Assembly: GCF_000687995.1 (NCBI RefSeq)
Contig: NZ_JIAC01000001.1
Location: forward strand, 248,001 to 312,000
Source: Selenomonas ruminantium AC2024
Lineage (GTDB): Bacteria; Bacillota; Negativicutes; Selenomonadales; Selenomonadaceae
Length of the DNA: 64,000 nucleotides
Direction of reading: 5' to 3'
Below, in pieces: positions 31,351 to 40,567 of the stretch; position 1 is the first letter of the stretch; each line of letters opens with the position of its first letter. Both the position numbers and the translations under genes were made by a program. The notes beneath the pieces were generated by a model. That model saw nothing but the letters and a program-made list of their open reading frames with translations, was not told where the DNA came from and made no database searches.

Positions 31351-32022
31351 CTAATCCTCATACCAAAGATAATCAAAGAGCACCGACGCCCCCATAAGCA
31401 AAACGCCATCGTAAAGCGCCATCCCGATAAGATAACTTAGAGGCGCTGAACCACCGCCCAGCGCTCCTGCCGTCAGAAAGATGGCCGGCAAAAACACCGG
31501 CAGGATGACCGGCAGCATCAGGATGGAAAAGAGGCCGCTTTTGACCTGTGCTCCGCAGGTAAGCGCCGCAATAAGTGTGCCCGCCGCAGAGATGCCGAGC
31601 GTGCCGAGCAGCAGCGTCCCCAAGAATACGCCTCCCAGCACCACCTCGGCCCCCGTCAGCAATAAAAACAAGGGCGCAATAAAAACCGTCAGACACAGCA
31701 AGAGAAAGCCCGTATAGAGCAGCTTGCCCCATAGCACCATCTGTGCCGCCCCATACAGTTTCAGCGTGGGCAACGTACCCGCCATATCCTCATCGGCAAA
31801 GCTCCGGTCTGCTCCGGCCATGGACGCAAAGAACAAAATAATCCAGAGAAGCGCCGCCGCAAGTTTCGGCTCTAACGGTGCTCCCTGCAGCGCCATGCTG
31901 ACGCAGGCCAGCGTGGTCAGCGCAAACATCAGCATCGCCCACCAGGCGGCCTTAAAGCGCAGGCCTAATGTAAATTCCTTGGTAAAGACCAGTTTAATCC
32001 CCGGCCAAAGCGATGATTTCAT
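31351..32022 (-). CDS. ccmB: Heme exporter membrane protein CcmB
   Basis: 223 residues, six membrane segments. The segment RSFADEDMAGTLPTLKLYG is close to the CcmB family's conserved loop after TM2. It is the permease part of the CcmAB ATPase that releases heme-loaded CcmE. ATG at 32022 overlaps the ccmA end by 29 bases. Confidence 0.88.
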   Translation of the reverse strand: MKSSLWPGIKLVFTKEFTLGLRFKAAWWAMLMFALTTLACVSMALQGAPLEPKLAAALLWIILFFASMAGADRSFADEDMAGTLPTLKLYGAAQMVLWGKLLYTGFLLLCLTVFIAPLFLLLTGAEVVLGGVFLGTLLLGTLGISAAGTLIAALTCGAQVKSGLFSILMLPVILPVFLPAIFLTAGALGGGSAPLSYLIGMALYDGVLLMGASVLFDYLWYED

Positions 32023-32623
32023 CTGCCAGCGCCTCCTCTCCGGGGTCATTTGTGGCGAGCACCACCAGTACATTCTGCTGAGCTGCCACCCTCACCTCGC
32101 GGGCCACCATCGCCCGACCGGCTTCATCAAGGTTGGCCCCCGGTTCATCGAGCAGCCAGATATCCGCCTGCGCGGCCAGCAGCACCGCCATTTTCAGCCG
32201 CTGCCGCATCCCCGTGGAAAACTCCCCGGTATAGGCCGCATTCGCAGCCTTAAAGGATAGTTCAACCCGCTCCAAAAGCTGCCGATAAGTCGCATCCGCA
32301 AGCGAAATCCCCCGCAGCCCTAGAAAAAAATCCATATTTTCCCGCGCGGTCAGGCGGTCGTAAAAACGCAATTCCGGCGTTACCATAGCCAAATGCTCAC
32401 GCAGTTCTGCCTGTTTCAATACGCCATCATCAGCACTAACCGTGACCTCGCCCTTGGTCGGCAACAGCAGGTGCCCAGCCAGCTTCAAAAAGGTGGATTT
32501 GCCGCTGCCATTGCAGCCAGTAACGGCTGTAATTCGGCCGCTATGCAGTTTAGCGCTCAACGGGCCAAATATCTGCCGTCCATGAAAGGACTGGCTGACC
32601 TCGCTAAATTCTATTGTCATCAT
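31994..32623 (-). CDS. ccmA: Cytochrome c biogenesis ATP-binding protein CcmA
   Basis: 209 residues. Walker A GCNGSGKSTFLK near residue 37, signature FSTGMRQRLKMA and Walker B IWLLDEPGANLDE, with the small size typical of CcmA. Partner of CcmB. Starts three bases after the stop of the Crp/Fnr regulator gene, so regulator and ccm genes form one operon. Confidence 0.9.
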   Translation of the reverse strand: MMTIEFSEVSQSFHGRQIFGPLSAKLHSGRITAVTGCNGSGKSTFLKLAGHLLLPTKGEVTVSADDGVLKQAELREHLAMVTPELRFYDRLTARENMDFFLGLRGISLADATYRQLLERVELSFKAANAAYTGEFSTGMRQRLKMAVLLAAQADIWLLDEPGANLDEAGRAMVAREVRVAAQQNVLVVLATNDPGEEALADEIIALAGD

Positions 32624-32626
32624 AAC

Positions 32627-33307
32627 TTAGTCCATCGCCGCAATCTTTACGGCATCCAATTCCATCCAATCCTCACCGGTGTGCAGGAGCCCTTCCGTCT
32701 GCATGCTGCTGATTTCACGGGTCAGTGCGCTACGGTTGCATTCCAGCTCCTTGGCCAGTTGCACCCGTCCCGGCACATGCACACGGGCTTTGCCCTGACG
32801 CTGCTCCTTATAGAGCAGATAGAGAATCAACCGTTCCCGCAGCGTCTTTTGCGAGAGAATCTTGATTTTCTGCATCATCAGCACATTTTTGCGGCAAAAG
32901 GCCTCCAAAAGGTTCTTCATGACCAGACCATGTGTGCGCCCCAGCTTCGGCCCCGCTGTCAGCAAAGACTGATAAGGAATCCAAAGCACCAGCACATCTG
33001 TCAAAGCTTCAATGGCCATATCGTACGGAATCTGCGGCATAATGGCCGAAGTGCTGCCAAGCATCGCTCCCCGCTCCAAATTATGGCTGACATTTTCATT
33101 GCCGAAACGGTCTTCTGCCAATACCTGAGCCTCACCTTCCACGATGACACCGATATTGCGGTTTTCCTCATAAGCCTCCAAAATCCGTGCGCCCCGGCCG
33201 ACCCGCTTTATCTTAGCACCAGTAGCCGCAATGAATTGCTCCACCTCTGCTGCCGGCACCCCCTGAAACAGCGGCAGCTCATGCAAATCAAGATGATAAA
33301 CCTGCAT
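32627..33307 (-). CDS. Crp/Fnr-family transcriptional regulator of the nitrite/cytochrome c genes
   Basis: 226 residues. cAMP-binding-type beta-roll (residues about 10-125), dimer helix, and C-terminal winged helix-turn-helix with RVQLAKELECNRSALTREIS. The N-terminus has no cluster of cysteines, so it is not an Fe-S Fnr; a heme or small-molecule sensor is possible. ATG at 33307 follows AGGAGTG. Its promoter and that of nrfHA carry the same palindrome GTTGC-N4-GCAAC at one identical position, suggesting activation of nrfHA, ccm and itself. HcpR-like nitrosative-stress control is one possibility. Confidence 0.88.
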   Translation of the reverse strand: MQVYHLDLHELPLFQGVPAAEVEQFIAATGAKIKRVGRGARILEAYEENRNIGVIVEGEAQVLAEDRFGNENVSHNLERGAMLGSTSAIMPQIPYDMAIEALTDVLVLWIPYQSLLTAGPKLGRTHGLVMKNLLEAFCRKNVLMMQKIKILSQKTLRERLILYLLYKEQRQGKARVHVPGRVQLAKELECNRSALTREISSMQTEGLLHTGEDWMELDAVKIAAMD

Positions 33308-33339
33308 CGCCTTCACTCCTAAGTACACATTTTTTCTTC

Positions 33340-33381
33340 ATTATAGCAATAATAACGCGATCATCATGTTGCTTTGGCAAC
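33340..33381 (-). promoter_or_regulatory. Regulator-ccm operon promoter with Crp/Fnr-type site
   Basis: Perfect -10 TATAAT on the minus strand (33340-33345), no good -35, and GTTGC-CAAA-GCAAC at 33368-33381. Palindrome and -10 are 22 bp apart, which centres the site near -41.5, the class II activator position. Confidence 0.78.
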
Positions 33382-33478
33382 TGTATATAGTAATTATTCT
33401 ATCAAGCGTAATAAACTCCTGCATTGGAGTATCCTACAAGAAATGAATCGCTGTTTTGTAAGGATATTTTCATAACAA

Positions 33479-33501
33479 AACCGCCCCTTAACGAGGCGGT
33501 T
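33479..33501 (-). terminator. Terminator of nrfHA
   Basis: Stem AACCGCC / GGCGGTT with the minus-strand continuation TTTTG. Confidence 0.75.
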
Positions 33502-33526
33502 CTGTTCATTCGTCAGCATTATGTTT

Positions 33527-34852
33527 TTACAAGCTTCCTTTTGCCAAAGCATTGGCATCCTGAATTACCTGATGTGCCAAATCAATCGCTTCACCGCTGA
33601 TGCGCATGCACTTGTCCGGATTATGGAAGCCGTTGCCATTTTCCGCAGCTACCCAGTCCCAATACCACTGTGCTTCACGCAGTTTCAGCCGTACAGGTGC
33701 CAGTTGTTCATCGGTAGCACCGGCATCCATGGCGGCCTTTACGGCCAGATGCGCTTTGGCTACCGTCTGTCCGGCAATGCGCTGCAGTTTGAAGTTATTG
33801 TCATGGATGGTCTTCACCCGAGCAATCAGTGTTTCCTTGCTCTCATCATGGCACTTGAGGCAGGATGCTTCGATTGTCTTTAAGGGGCTGGTCATCCAAT
33901 GCGAGGTGTATTTCTGACCGTTTTCCCGCATATAGGGCATATGGCAGTCCACACAGGTCACACCGGCATCAGCATGGACGCTGGTGGTCCAGATTTCAAA
34001 GTCCGGATGCTGCGCCTTGAGCATCGGCGTCTTGGAATCGGGATGGAGCCAATCCTGCTTGAAAGCGCCCAGCTGTTCACTCTGGGTCTGATAGAACTTG
34101 AACTGTTCTTCCGGTTCCCAGCCGGCAATAAAGGGATGACGCACCCGTCCATCTTCGGCCATAAAGTAATACTCGTTATGGCACTGACCGCAGACATAGC
34201 CCCGCATTTCATTATGGGATGCCTTGCTGATATCGATGCCCTTCAGCGCCATGGACTCAACAAAGCCCTGCTGATAAACGCGCAGTTCCATGGTATCCGG
34301 GTCATGACAGGTAGAACAGCCCATATACAGGTCTGTGCCTTCCACGGTATCCTTATTGGTATAAGGCGGCGTTGCCTCGGCAAAGGGCAGGCTGGCAAAA
34401 TCCCAACCACTTTCCTTATACCATTTGTCATACATCCAGGAACCTTTGCAGACAATGCAGTTGCCCTTCTGCGGCGGGATGCGCTGAGAATTTATCTGGT
34501 CAACGCCTGCCCAAGTGTGTCCACGAGCCACATCGTACTGTACCGAGAATTTATAGCCTTTGAAATTCTCCTTGATTTCCGGCTGCATTTCGATATAGGA
34601 TTTTCCCGGGTCACTGCCGCCATAACCGGTGGGGCTTTCCCCGCCCTGATTGTTTTTCATATAGGAATTGTATTCCAACGGATAAGCCTCTTTATAGGCT
34701 TCCTTACCCAAATGGGCATAATTTTCATGGGATATCTTGGCCAATTTTACGCTGTCATCATTGGGTGCTGCCCCCAGACGCACCACCACGAAGCCGAAGA
34801 ACAGCGCACAGACGGCCACAATCCCTGCTAGAATTTTTTGCAGCTTACTCAA
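33527..34852 (-). CDS. nrfA: Pentaheme cytochrome c nitrite reductase (ammonia-forming)
   Basis: 441 residues with an N-terminal signal/anchor. Five heme sites in order: CIVCK (active-site heme with Lys ligand), CSTCH, CGQCH, CVDCH and CLKCH. The CXXCK site is diagnostic of NrfA, which reduces nitrite to ammonium with six electrons in the periplasm. Starts at TTG inside the nrfH 3' end (eight-base overlap) after AAGGGGGG. The CXXCK heme usually needs a dedicated lyase (NrfEFG) in enterobacteria; here only one CcmF-type protein is visible. Confidence 0.96.
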   Translation of the reverse strand: MSKLQKILAGIVAVCALFFGFVVVRLGAAPNDDSVKLAKISHENYAHLGKEAYKEAYPLEYNSYMKNNQGGESPTGYGGSDPGKSYIEMQPEIKENFKGYKFSVQYDVARGHTWAGVDQINSQRIPPQKGNCIVCKGSWMYDKWYKESGWDFASLPFAEATPPYTNKDTVEGTDLYMGCSTCHDPDTMELRVYQQGFVESMALKGIDISKASHNEMRGYVCGQCHNEYYFMAEDGRVRHPFIAGWEPEEQFKFYQTQSEQLGAFKQDWLHPDSKTPMLKAQHPDFEIWTTSVHADAGVTCVDCHMPYMRENGQKYTSHWMTSPLKTIEASCLKCHDESKETLIARVKTIHDNNFKLQRIAGQTVAKAHLAVKAAMDAGATDEQLAPVRLKLREAQWYWDWVAAENGNGFHNPDKCMRISGEAIDLAHQVIQDANALAKGSL

Positions 34853-35333
34853 CTTTTATCCCCCCTTCGAGATGGTTGCTTCCATGAGCTATGCGGCTGT
34901 GACATTTCAGACAGTCCGCGCCGGTATCCTTGTCCACACCTACGGCCATGTGCACGCCGCTCATGGTCTGTTCATGGCAGCGCAGGCAGTTGCCATTCAC
35001 AGTCTTTTCTCCCCCCGCCGACAAATCAATCCGTGCCGGATAGTCGCGCAGTACCGCATGATAGGTATCCACCATGCCCGTACGGCCCTTCTCAATCATG
35101 TAGATGGCCATATTGTCATGGGGAAGATGACATTCCACACAATCCTGTTTGCTATGCGTTGACTTAGCAAAGGACGCTGCTTCGCCCTTCATCGCATGAC
35201 AGGAACCACAAAAGGCCACCGACCCGGAAAAAGACATCATGCCCGCTCCGATGGCACAAACCACCAAGCCAATCGCGAATCCGCCCGCCAGACAGCCCAG
35301 GGTATGTTTGGTAAAAAATCCTTTCCAATCCAC
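34845..35333 (-). CDS. nrfH: Cytochrome c nitrite reductase membrane subunit NrfH
   Basis: 162 residues, NapC/NirT family. One membrane helix (residues 12-35) then four CXXCH heme sites: CGSCH, CVECH, CLRCH, CLKCH. It takes electrons from menaquinol and passes them to NrfA. GTG at 35333 follows AGGAGGGG. First gene of nrfHA, preceded by an activator-type promoter. Confidence 0.95.
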   Translation of the reverse strand: MDWKGFFTKHTLGCLAGGFAIGLVVCAIGAGMMSFSGSVAFCGSCHAMKGEAASFAKSTHSKQDCVECHLPHDNMAIYMIEKGRTGMVDTYHAVLRDYPARIDLSAGGEKTVNGNCLRCHEQTMSGVHMAVGVDKDTGADCLKCHSRIAHGSNHLEGGIKVE

Positions 35334-35363
35334 TGCCGCTCCCCTCCTCTCAACTTTGGCCCC

Positions 35364-35405
35364 ATTATATCATTATTCAGAATAATTTGAGGTTGCCACA
35401 GCAAC
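35364..35405 (-). promoter_or_regulatory. nrfHA promoter with Crp/Fnr-type site
   Basis: Minus-strand -10 TATAAT (35364-35369), no -35 match, and GTTGC-TGTG-GCAAC at 35392-35405. Spacing between palindrome and -10 is 22 bp, identical to the regulator promoter. A second palindrome TTATTCTGAATAA (about 35373-35385) lies between them. Confidence 0.8.
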
Positions 35406-35429
35406 TCCCCTGAAAAAAAATTGCAAAAA

Positions 35430-35478
35430 AAGGCTGGAAAAGCCCACTGCCTGCTTGCAGTTTGACTTTTTCAGCCTT
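35430..35478 (-). terminator. Terminator of ilvBN
   Basis: 13-bp stem AAGGCTGGAAAAG / CTTTTTCAGCCTT with one mismatch, followed on the minus strand by TTTTTT. Confidence 0.8.
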
Positions 35479-35496
35479 AACATCCGCTATTTATTT

Positions 35497-36000
35497 TTAC
35501 ATCCGCTTAACTGGCACCGGCCCACGGGAAAGGGCGATGGCGCCCGTGCGAGCGATTTCGATGATTTCGTATTCCGACAGCACCTCGATAATACCGTCAA
35601 TCTTGCTCTGCTGACCCGTGAGTTCGATGACGACATTTTCCTGGCTCACATCCACGATGCTGGCGCGGAAGATATTGACGATGTCGATAAGCTCAGCGCG
35701 GTTGCTTTTATCCGCCCGAACTTTAATCATCACGAGCTCACGCTCAATGGATTCGACCTCGCTGAGGTTGACGATTTTGATAACGTCAATGAGCTTGCCC
35801 AGCTGTGTAACCACTTGGTCGAGTTCATTTTTCGACTCCACCGACACCACGATATTGATGCGGGTCACATCCGGCTCCTCGGTGTAGCCGGCAGAAATGC
35901 TTTCGATATTGAAGGCCCGGCGGCTGATAAGCCCCGATACATGGGTCAGGACACCAGGTTTATTGTCTACGAGAACCGCGAGTAAATATTTCTTCATCAT
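35497..36000 (-). CDS. ilvN: Acetolactate synthase regulatory (small) subunit
   Basis: 167 residues. N-terminal ACT domain (residues 4-75: LLAVLVDNKPGVLTHVSGLI) followed by the ALS small-subunit C-terminal domain. Confers valine feedback inhibition on IlvB. Starts within the ilvB stop (four-base overlap), indicating coupled translation. The length suits both the ilvN and ilvH naming. Confidence 0.93.
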   Translation of the reverse strand: MMKKYLLAVLVDNKPGVLTHVSGLISRRAFNIESISAGYTEEPDVTRINIVVSVESKNELDQVVTQLGKLIDVIKIVNLSEVESIERELVMIKVRADKSNRAELIDIVNIFRASIVDVSQENVVIELTGQQSKIDGIIEVLSEYEIIEIARTGAIALSRGPVPVKRM

Positions 36001-37688
36001 TTGCTACCTCCCAGCACCATCTGGTCAAGCCGCTTGCCACCCGGAACCATCGGCAGGACATCTTCCTCCTCGGGAATCAGCACATCGATAAGAGCAGGCC
36101 CTTCTTCGGCCATAATCTGCGGCAATACCGTATCGAGTTCTTCCTTCTTGGTCAGCCGGTAGCCTTTGAGCCCCATAGCCTCTGCCAATTTCACAAAATC
36201 CGTCTTGCCCTTGAGTTCCGACTGGGAGTAATGATGATTGTAGAACAGGCGCTGCCACTGCCCCACCATGCCCAAGATGCAGTTATGGACAATGACCACC
36301 TTCACATCGATATTGTTGTCCGCAATGGTGGCAAATTCCTGACAGTTCATCATAATACTGCCGTCACCGGTAAAGAGTACGACTTTGCTCTGTGGTGCGC
36401 CAATCTTGGCGCCCATAGCCGCGGGCAGGCCGTAGCCCATCGTGCCCTGACCGCCAGAGGTCAGGAAATGACGAGGCTTAAATACATCAAAGAACTGTGC
36501 CGCCCACATCTGATGCTGGCCCACATCCGTAACCGCAATGGTATCCTTATCGGACAGCTCGCTGACTTTCCGAATGAGTGCCCCCGGCTTAATGACGTCA
36601 CCCTGTTCCACAAAGCTGAAGGGATGCTCCTTATGCATCTTGAGAACTTCATCCTTCCAGCCCTTGAACTTCTCGGCAAAGGATTCGCCAACAGCCGCCA
36701 GCTGTTCATTGAAGCGGGGCAAAGTCCAGCGCAAATCGCCGAGCACCTGCAAATCCGCCGTGACGTTCTTGTTGATTTCCGCCCGGTCGAGTTCAAAATG
36801 AACGATTTTTGCCTTGGGCGCAAAGCCATCCACTCTGCCGGTCACGCGGTCGCTGAAGCGCATGCCGATACACAGCAGCAGGTCGCATTTCTGAATGGCC
36901 ATGTTGGACGCATAACTGCCATGCATGCCCGCAAAGCCCAAAAAGCCCTCGGTATCAGCAGGCACGGAACCCAAGCCCAAAAGCGTTGAGGTCACCGGCA
37001 CACCCAATTTCTGCGCCAGCTTCTGCACCTCATCCGCCGTATCGGAACTGATGATACCACCGCCCGCAAAAATCAAGGGACGTTCCGCCTTGCGCACCGC
37101 TTCCACTGCGGCCGCAATTTCCTCTTCATGGCCATCATAGACACCAGAATAGCCGCGCAGGGTTACCGTTTCGGGATATTTATAGTCGATTTTGGCATCA
37201 AAAACATCCTTGGCCACATCAATGACCACCGGCCCCTTGCGTCCCGTGCGGGCGATAAAGAACGCCTCTTTCAGAACGTGCGGCAGTTCCTTGACATCCT
37301 TGACCAGATAGTTATGCTTGGTAATCGGCGTCGTAATGCCGAAAATATCGGCCTCCTGGAAAGAATCCTTGCCGATATAGGGATTGGCCACCTGCCCCGT
37401 GATGCAGACAAGCGGCACCGAATCCGTGCAGGCCGTGGCGATACCTGTAATGAGGTTCGTTGCCCCCGGCCCGGAAGTGGCAAAAACCACCCCGACTTTC
37501 CCGGTAGCCCGCGCATAACCATCTGCCGCATGAATAGCCCCCTGCTCATGCCGGGTCAAAACATGCGGAAATTTCATCTTGTAAACCGCGTCATACAGTG
37601 TCAGCACCGCTCCCCCCGGATAGCCGAACACCACATCCACGCCTTCCTTTTTCAGGCTCTCCAATACCGCCTGAGCTCCATTCATCAT
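35997..37688 (-). CDS. ilvB: Acetolactate synthase catalytic (large) subunit
   Basis: 563 residues, thiamine-diphosphate enzyme. FGYPGGAVL near the N-terminus with catalytic Glu in LTRHEQGAIHAADGYARA, central FAD-associated domain, and C-terminal ThDP-binding GDGSIMMNCQEFATI-x8-V. Makes 2-acetolactate for valine/leucine or acetohydroxybutyrate for isoleucine. ATG at 37688 follows GGGGAGGG; a second ATG one codon on is equally possible. Promoter at 37780-37809. Confidence 0.95.
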   Translation of the reverse strand: MMNGAQAVLESLKKEGVDVVFGYPGGAVLTLYDAVYKMKFPHVLTRHEQGAIHAADGYARATGKVGVVFATSGPGATNLITGIATACTDSVPLVCITGQVANPYIGKDSFQEADIFGITTPITKHNYLVKDVKELPHVLKEAFFIARTGRKGPVVIDVAKDVFDAKIDYKYPETVTLRGYSGVYDGHEEEIAAAVEAVRKAERPLIFAGGGIISSDTADEVQKLAQKLGVPVTSTLLGLGSVPADTEGFLGFAGMHGSYASNMAIQKCDLLLCIGMRFSDRVTGRVDGFAPKAKIVHFELDRAEINKNVTADLQVLGDLRWTLPRFNEQLAAVGESFAEKFKGWKDEVLKMHKEHPFSFVEQGDVIKPGALIRKVSELSDKDTIAVTDVGQHQMWAAQFFDVFKPRHFLTSGGQGTMGYGLPAAMGAKIGAPQSKVVLFTGDGSIMMNCQEFATIADNNIDVKVVIVHNCILGMVGQWQRLFYNHHYSQSELKGKTDFVKLAEAMGLKGYRLTKKEELDTVLPQIMAEEGPALIDVLIPEEEDVLPMVPGGKRLDQMVLGGSK

Positions 37689-37779
37689 CAAATCAAGCCC
37701 TCCCCACCGTCTGCGGAGCCATGACAAAACACAACCTCACAGTCTCTAAGTTTACATTTCAAGTTAAAGTCATAGGGTT

Positions 37780-37809
37780 ATTATACACTATTTGTATACA
37801 ATATTACAA
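37780..37809 (-). promoter_or_regulatory. ilvBN promoter
   Basis: Minus strand TTGTAA (37804-37809), 18-bp spacer, TATAAT (37780-37785). The spacer contains the palindrome TTGTATACAA, a possible repressor site. No T-box features were seen in the roughly 90-nt leader. Confidence 0.65.
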
Positions 37810-37843
37810 TACGAGAGCACCATAAGTATTTATTCTATAAAAA

Positions 37844-37875
37844 AATACCGGCTAACTTATTCGTCAGCCGGTATT
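37844..37875 (-). terminator. Terminator of the chemoreceptor operon
   Basis: Perfect 10-bp stem AATACCGGCT / AGCCGGTATT followed on the minus strand by TTTTT. Confidence 0.8.
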
Positions 37876-37885
37876 AAAATTCCTG

Positions 37886-39592
37886 CTATACCTTAAACTT
37901 CGCTACTTGTTTCTTGAGGTTTTCAGCGCCTTCCATGGAGGCATTCATCATTTCCAGAATGTCATTGGCCTTCTGGGCCACGTCGGTGACTTTTTCAGCC
38001 ACGGTGGTATTGCCCACAGCCCCTTCATGGGTGGCCTTGGCGATTTCTTCCATGGACTGGTTCATGGTTTCCACGGCGCGGATGAGGTCCTGCGACGCCG
38101 TGTTACTCTTCTTGGCGAATTCATTGACATAGTCGGCATCTTCCTGATAGCGGATAGCCGTTTCGTTGATGAGCTCGTAATCCTTGCCGACCTTTTCGTC
38201 CATGAACTTTAAGAGGTCAAAGGCACCATCGGAAAGGTTCTGCACCGAGCCGGTCACCTTGCTGGTGAGCCCCTTAATCTTTTCGGCAGTATCATGGGAC
38301 TGTTCGGCCAGTTTTCTGACCTCATCAGCCACTACGGCGAAGCCACGGCCTGCATCGCCGGCTCTGGCTGCTTCGATGGCGGCATTGAGGGCCAGCAGAT
38401 TGGTCTGTTCGGCGATTTCCGTAATGTCCTGCGTGAGGTTATTGATGTTATCGACAACCTTAACGGATTCAATGGCTTCTTCGAGGGATTTCTTCGTGCC
38501 CTCATACATCTGTCCTGCTTCTTTGCTGGATTTTTCCATGGTGGCCTTGAGCGACCCTGCCCGCTGGGCAATTTCCACGGTATAGCCCTCACTGTCAGCA
38601 GCGTCCTTAGCCGTAGCATGGATTTTTTCCCGCAGATGGTCGGAAAGATTCTGCATGCTCACGGTGGAGGCAGCGGTTTCTTCCATGCCAGCGGCCATTT
38701 CTTCGGTTACAGCCGACATATCCTGGGTGCTTTCATTGAGGTTGCCGACCAAAGCCTGAACATCCGTCACCAGGTTGGCACTGTTTTCCGCCTCGTCATG
38801 GACATTTTTCAGCACGGTACGCAGCGCTTTCTGCATTTTATCGAGTGCCTGCACCATCATGCCCACTTCATCCTGCCGATGGGCAAGTTCGGCAGGAATT
38901 TCCTGCGTGAGGTCACCGTCAGCCACAGCATTGAGCGCGCCAATGGATGCAGCCAGCGGAGATGCGATATTCTGGGCAATCAGGAACGCAATGGCAATGC
39001 CCACCAGCAGGCCTGCCAGAATAATGCCCACGAAAATCTTAATCGTCAAATCGTAATTGGCGTTGTTTTCCTCAAAGAGCACCTTGCCCTGCAATACGTT
39101 ATCCGGAGTCAGCACTGCCATATCCGTAGCGATAACGTCCGTGGTGGAGAGGTTCTCAAAGAGTTTTATCTTGTCTGCCTGGGTAGTGCCCAGCGATTCA
39201 CAGGCCTTGACCTTGGATTCGGCCGTCACGATATTTTTTTCCAGGCTGGCAATGATTTCCTGCGCCCGGCTGCTTTTATCGATTTCCTTGACCTTGGCGA
39301 TATTCTCCTTGATGGCAGACAATCGTCCGCTGATATCCGCCAGCACAACCTTGCGGCTGTCCAGAGAGAAATCCTGCTGCAACAGATAGGCCACATCCAC
39401 ATCAATGCCCCGCAGATGGTTGTTGGCATCATTGAGGTACTGGGTGGTCATGAGGTTGTAGTTATACATATCGTCCAAGGACTGTTTGGACTTATGATTG
39501 GAATAAATCCCCACTGCCGCCACCACGCAGGTGATAATCAGCATAATCGCCGACAGCAGCAATATCTTGGTTCTCACACTCAGGTTTTCCAT
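37886..39592 (-). CDS. Methyl-accepting chemotaxis protein
   Basis: 568 residues. TM1 (about 10-30), a four-helix-bundle ligand domain of about 150 residues, TM2 (about 185-207), HAMP, then the signalling domain with the hairpin tip [21 protein letters not shown]. It reports ligand occupancy to CheA/CheW. It lies 18 bp after a periplasmic sugar-binding protein gene, suggesting that protein is its co-receptor. Confidence 0.94.
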   Translation of the reverse strand: MENLSVRTKILLLSAIMLIITCVVAAVGIYSNHKSKQSLDDMYNYNLMTTQYLNDANNHLRGIDVDVAYLLQQDFSLDSRKVVLADISGRLSAIKENIAKVKEIDKSSRAQEIIASLEKNIVTAESKVKACESLGTTQADKIKLFENLSTTDVIATDMAVLTPDNVLQGKVLFEENNANYDLTIKIFVGIILAGLLVGIAIAFLIAQNIASPLAASIGALNAVADGDLTQEIPAELAHRQDEVGMMVQALDKMQKALRTVLKNVHDEAENSANLVTDVQALVGNLNESTQDMSAVTEEMAAGMEETAASTVSMQNLSDHLREKIHATAKDAADSEGYTVEIAQRAGSLKATMEKSSKEAGQMYEGTKKSLEEAIESVKVVDNINNLTQDITEIAEQTNLLALNAAIEAARAGDAGRGFAVVADEVRKLAEQSHDTAEKIKGLTSKVTGSVQNLSDGAFDLLKFMDEKVGKDYELINETAIRYQEDADYVNEFAKKSNTASQDLIRAVETMNQSMEEIAKATHEGAVGNTTVAEKVTDVAQKANDILEMMNASMEGAENLKKQVAKFKV

Positions 39593-39610
39593 GACGGTAT
39601 CCCCCTCCCC

Positions 39611-40537
39611 TTATTTGCGGAACTGCGCTACATTTTCCTTGGTAACGGGGGTAAAGTTCACCGTGATGTTCTCCGTGGGAACATTCCCCTTCAGACAGGA
39701 TTCGGTCAGCTGAAAGGCCCCAGTCGCCAAAGCTTCGGCATCCTGCTTGACCGATTGGCTCATTTCCCCGGCAGCAATAAGCTTCAGGGCATCATCCACG
39801 GCGTCAACACCGGATACCAAACAGCCGTTTAAGCGGCCCGCATCTTTAAGCGCCTGCACCGCACCGATAGCCATGGCATCGTTGGCAGCAATAACCCCGT
39901 CAATCTGGGGGAACAGCTTCGTCCAAAGCGCTACGTTTTTGAGAGCATCCGCGGTACTCCAGTTGGCGGAGATGCTGGCCAGAAGCTGCACATCCGGACG
40001 CTTGTCCAGGCAGGCTTCTTTGAAGCCCTGCCAGCGCAGGACGCTGCCCGCAAAACCTTTTTCGCCTTCGAGATAAACCACCTTGGCATTGGGCGGCAGG
40101 TTCTTGGCCATGTATTCGCCCTGCATAATCCCCGCCTGCTTCTCATCGGGCATGCAGGAAAGGAATTTGCCGCCGTTCAGGCCGCGGTTGGTGATGATGA
40201 TGGGAATACCGGCCTCGTTGGCCTTCTCCACCATGGGCACCATCGCCGTGCCATCAACAGCCAGCAACACAATAGCACTGGGCTTTGCCGCAATGGCTTC
40301 CTTCATCTGGTCAATCTGCATGTTCACGTCGCCCTTGGCATCCCGAAATTCCATCGGAATACCGGCAGCTTTCGCCTTGTCCTCAAAGGACTTCTTAATC
40401 ATGTCGGTAAAACCATCCCCATCTTTATGGTTCAGGTAAAACACCGTGCCCGAAGCACTTCCGCCGCCGCAGCCAGTAAAACACAACATGGTTACAGCAA
40501 CCAACATCAGCCCTAGCAGTGTCCGAAATAGTTTCAT
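39611..40537 (-). CDS. Periplasmic sugar-binding lipoprotein (RbsB-like), likely chemotaxis co-receptor
   Basis: 308 residues. Lipobox FTGC near residue 22, then a peripla_BP_4-type fold (DQMKEAIAAKPSAIVLLAVD; GVIAANDAMAIGAVQALKDAG) typical of ribose/galactose binding proteins. No ABC permease or ATPase is adjacent; instead an MCP gene follows, so its role is probably to present sugar to the chemoreceptor. ATG at 40537 has AGGAGTG upstream. Confidence 0.87.
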   Translation of the reverse strand: MKLFRTLLGLMLVAVTMLCFTGCGGGSASGTVFYLNHKDGDGFTDMIKKSFEDKAKAAGIPMEFRDAKGDVNMQIDQMKEAIAAKPSAIVLLAVDGTAMVPMVEKANEAGIPIIITNRGLNGGKFLSCMPDEKQAGIMQGEYMAKNLPPNAKVVYLEGEKGFAGSVLRWQGFKEACLDKRPDVQLLASISANWSTADALKNVALWTKLFPQIDGVIAANDAMAIGAVQALKDAGRLNGCLVSGVDAVDDALKLIAAGEMSQSVKQDAEALATGAFQLTESCLKGNVPTENITVNFTPVTKENVAQFRK

Positions 40538-40567
40538 CACACCCACTCCTCTTTCCCAGACATAAAA

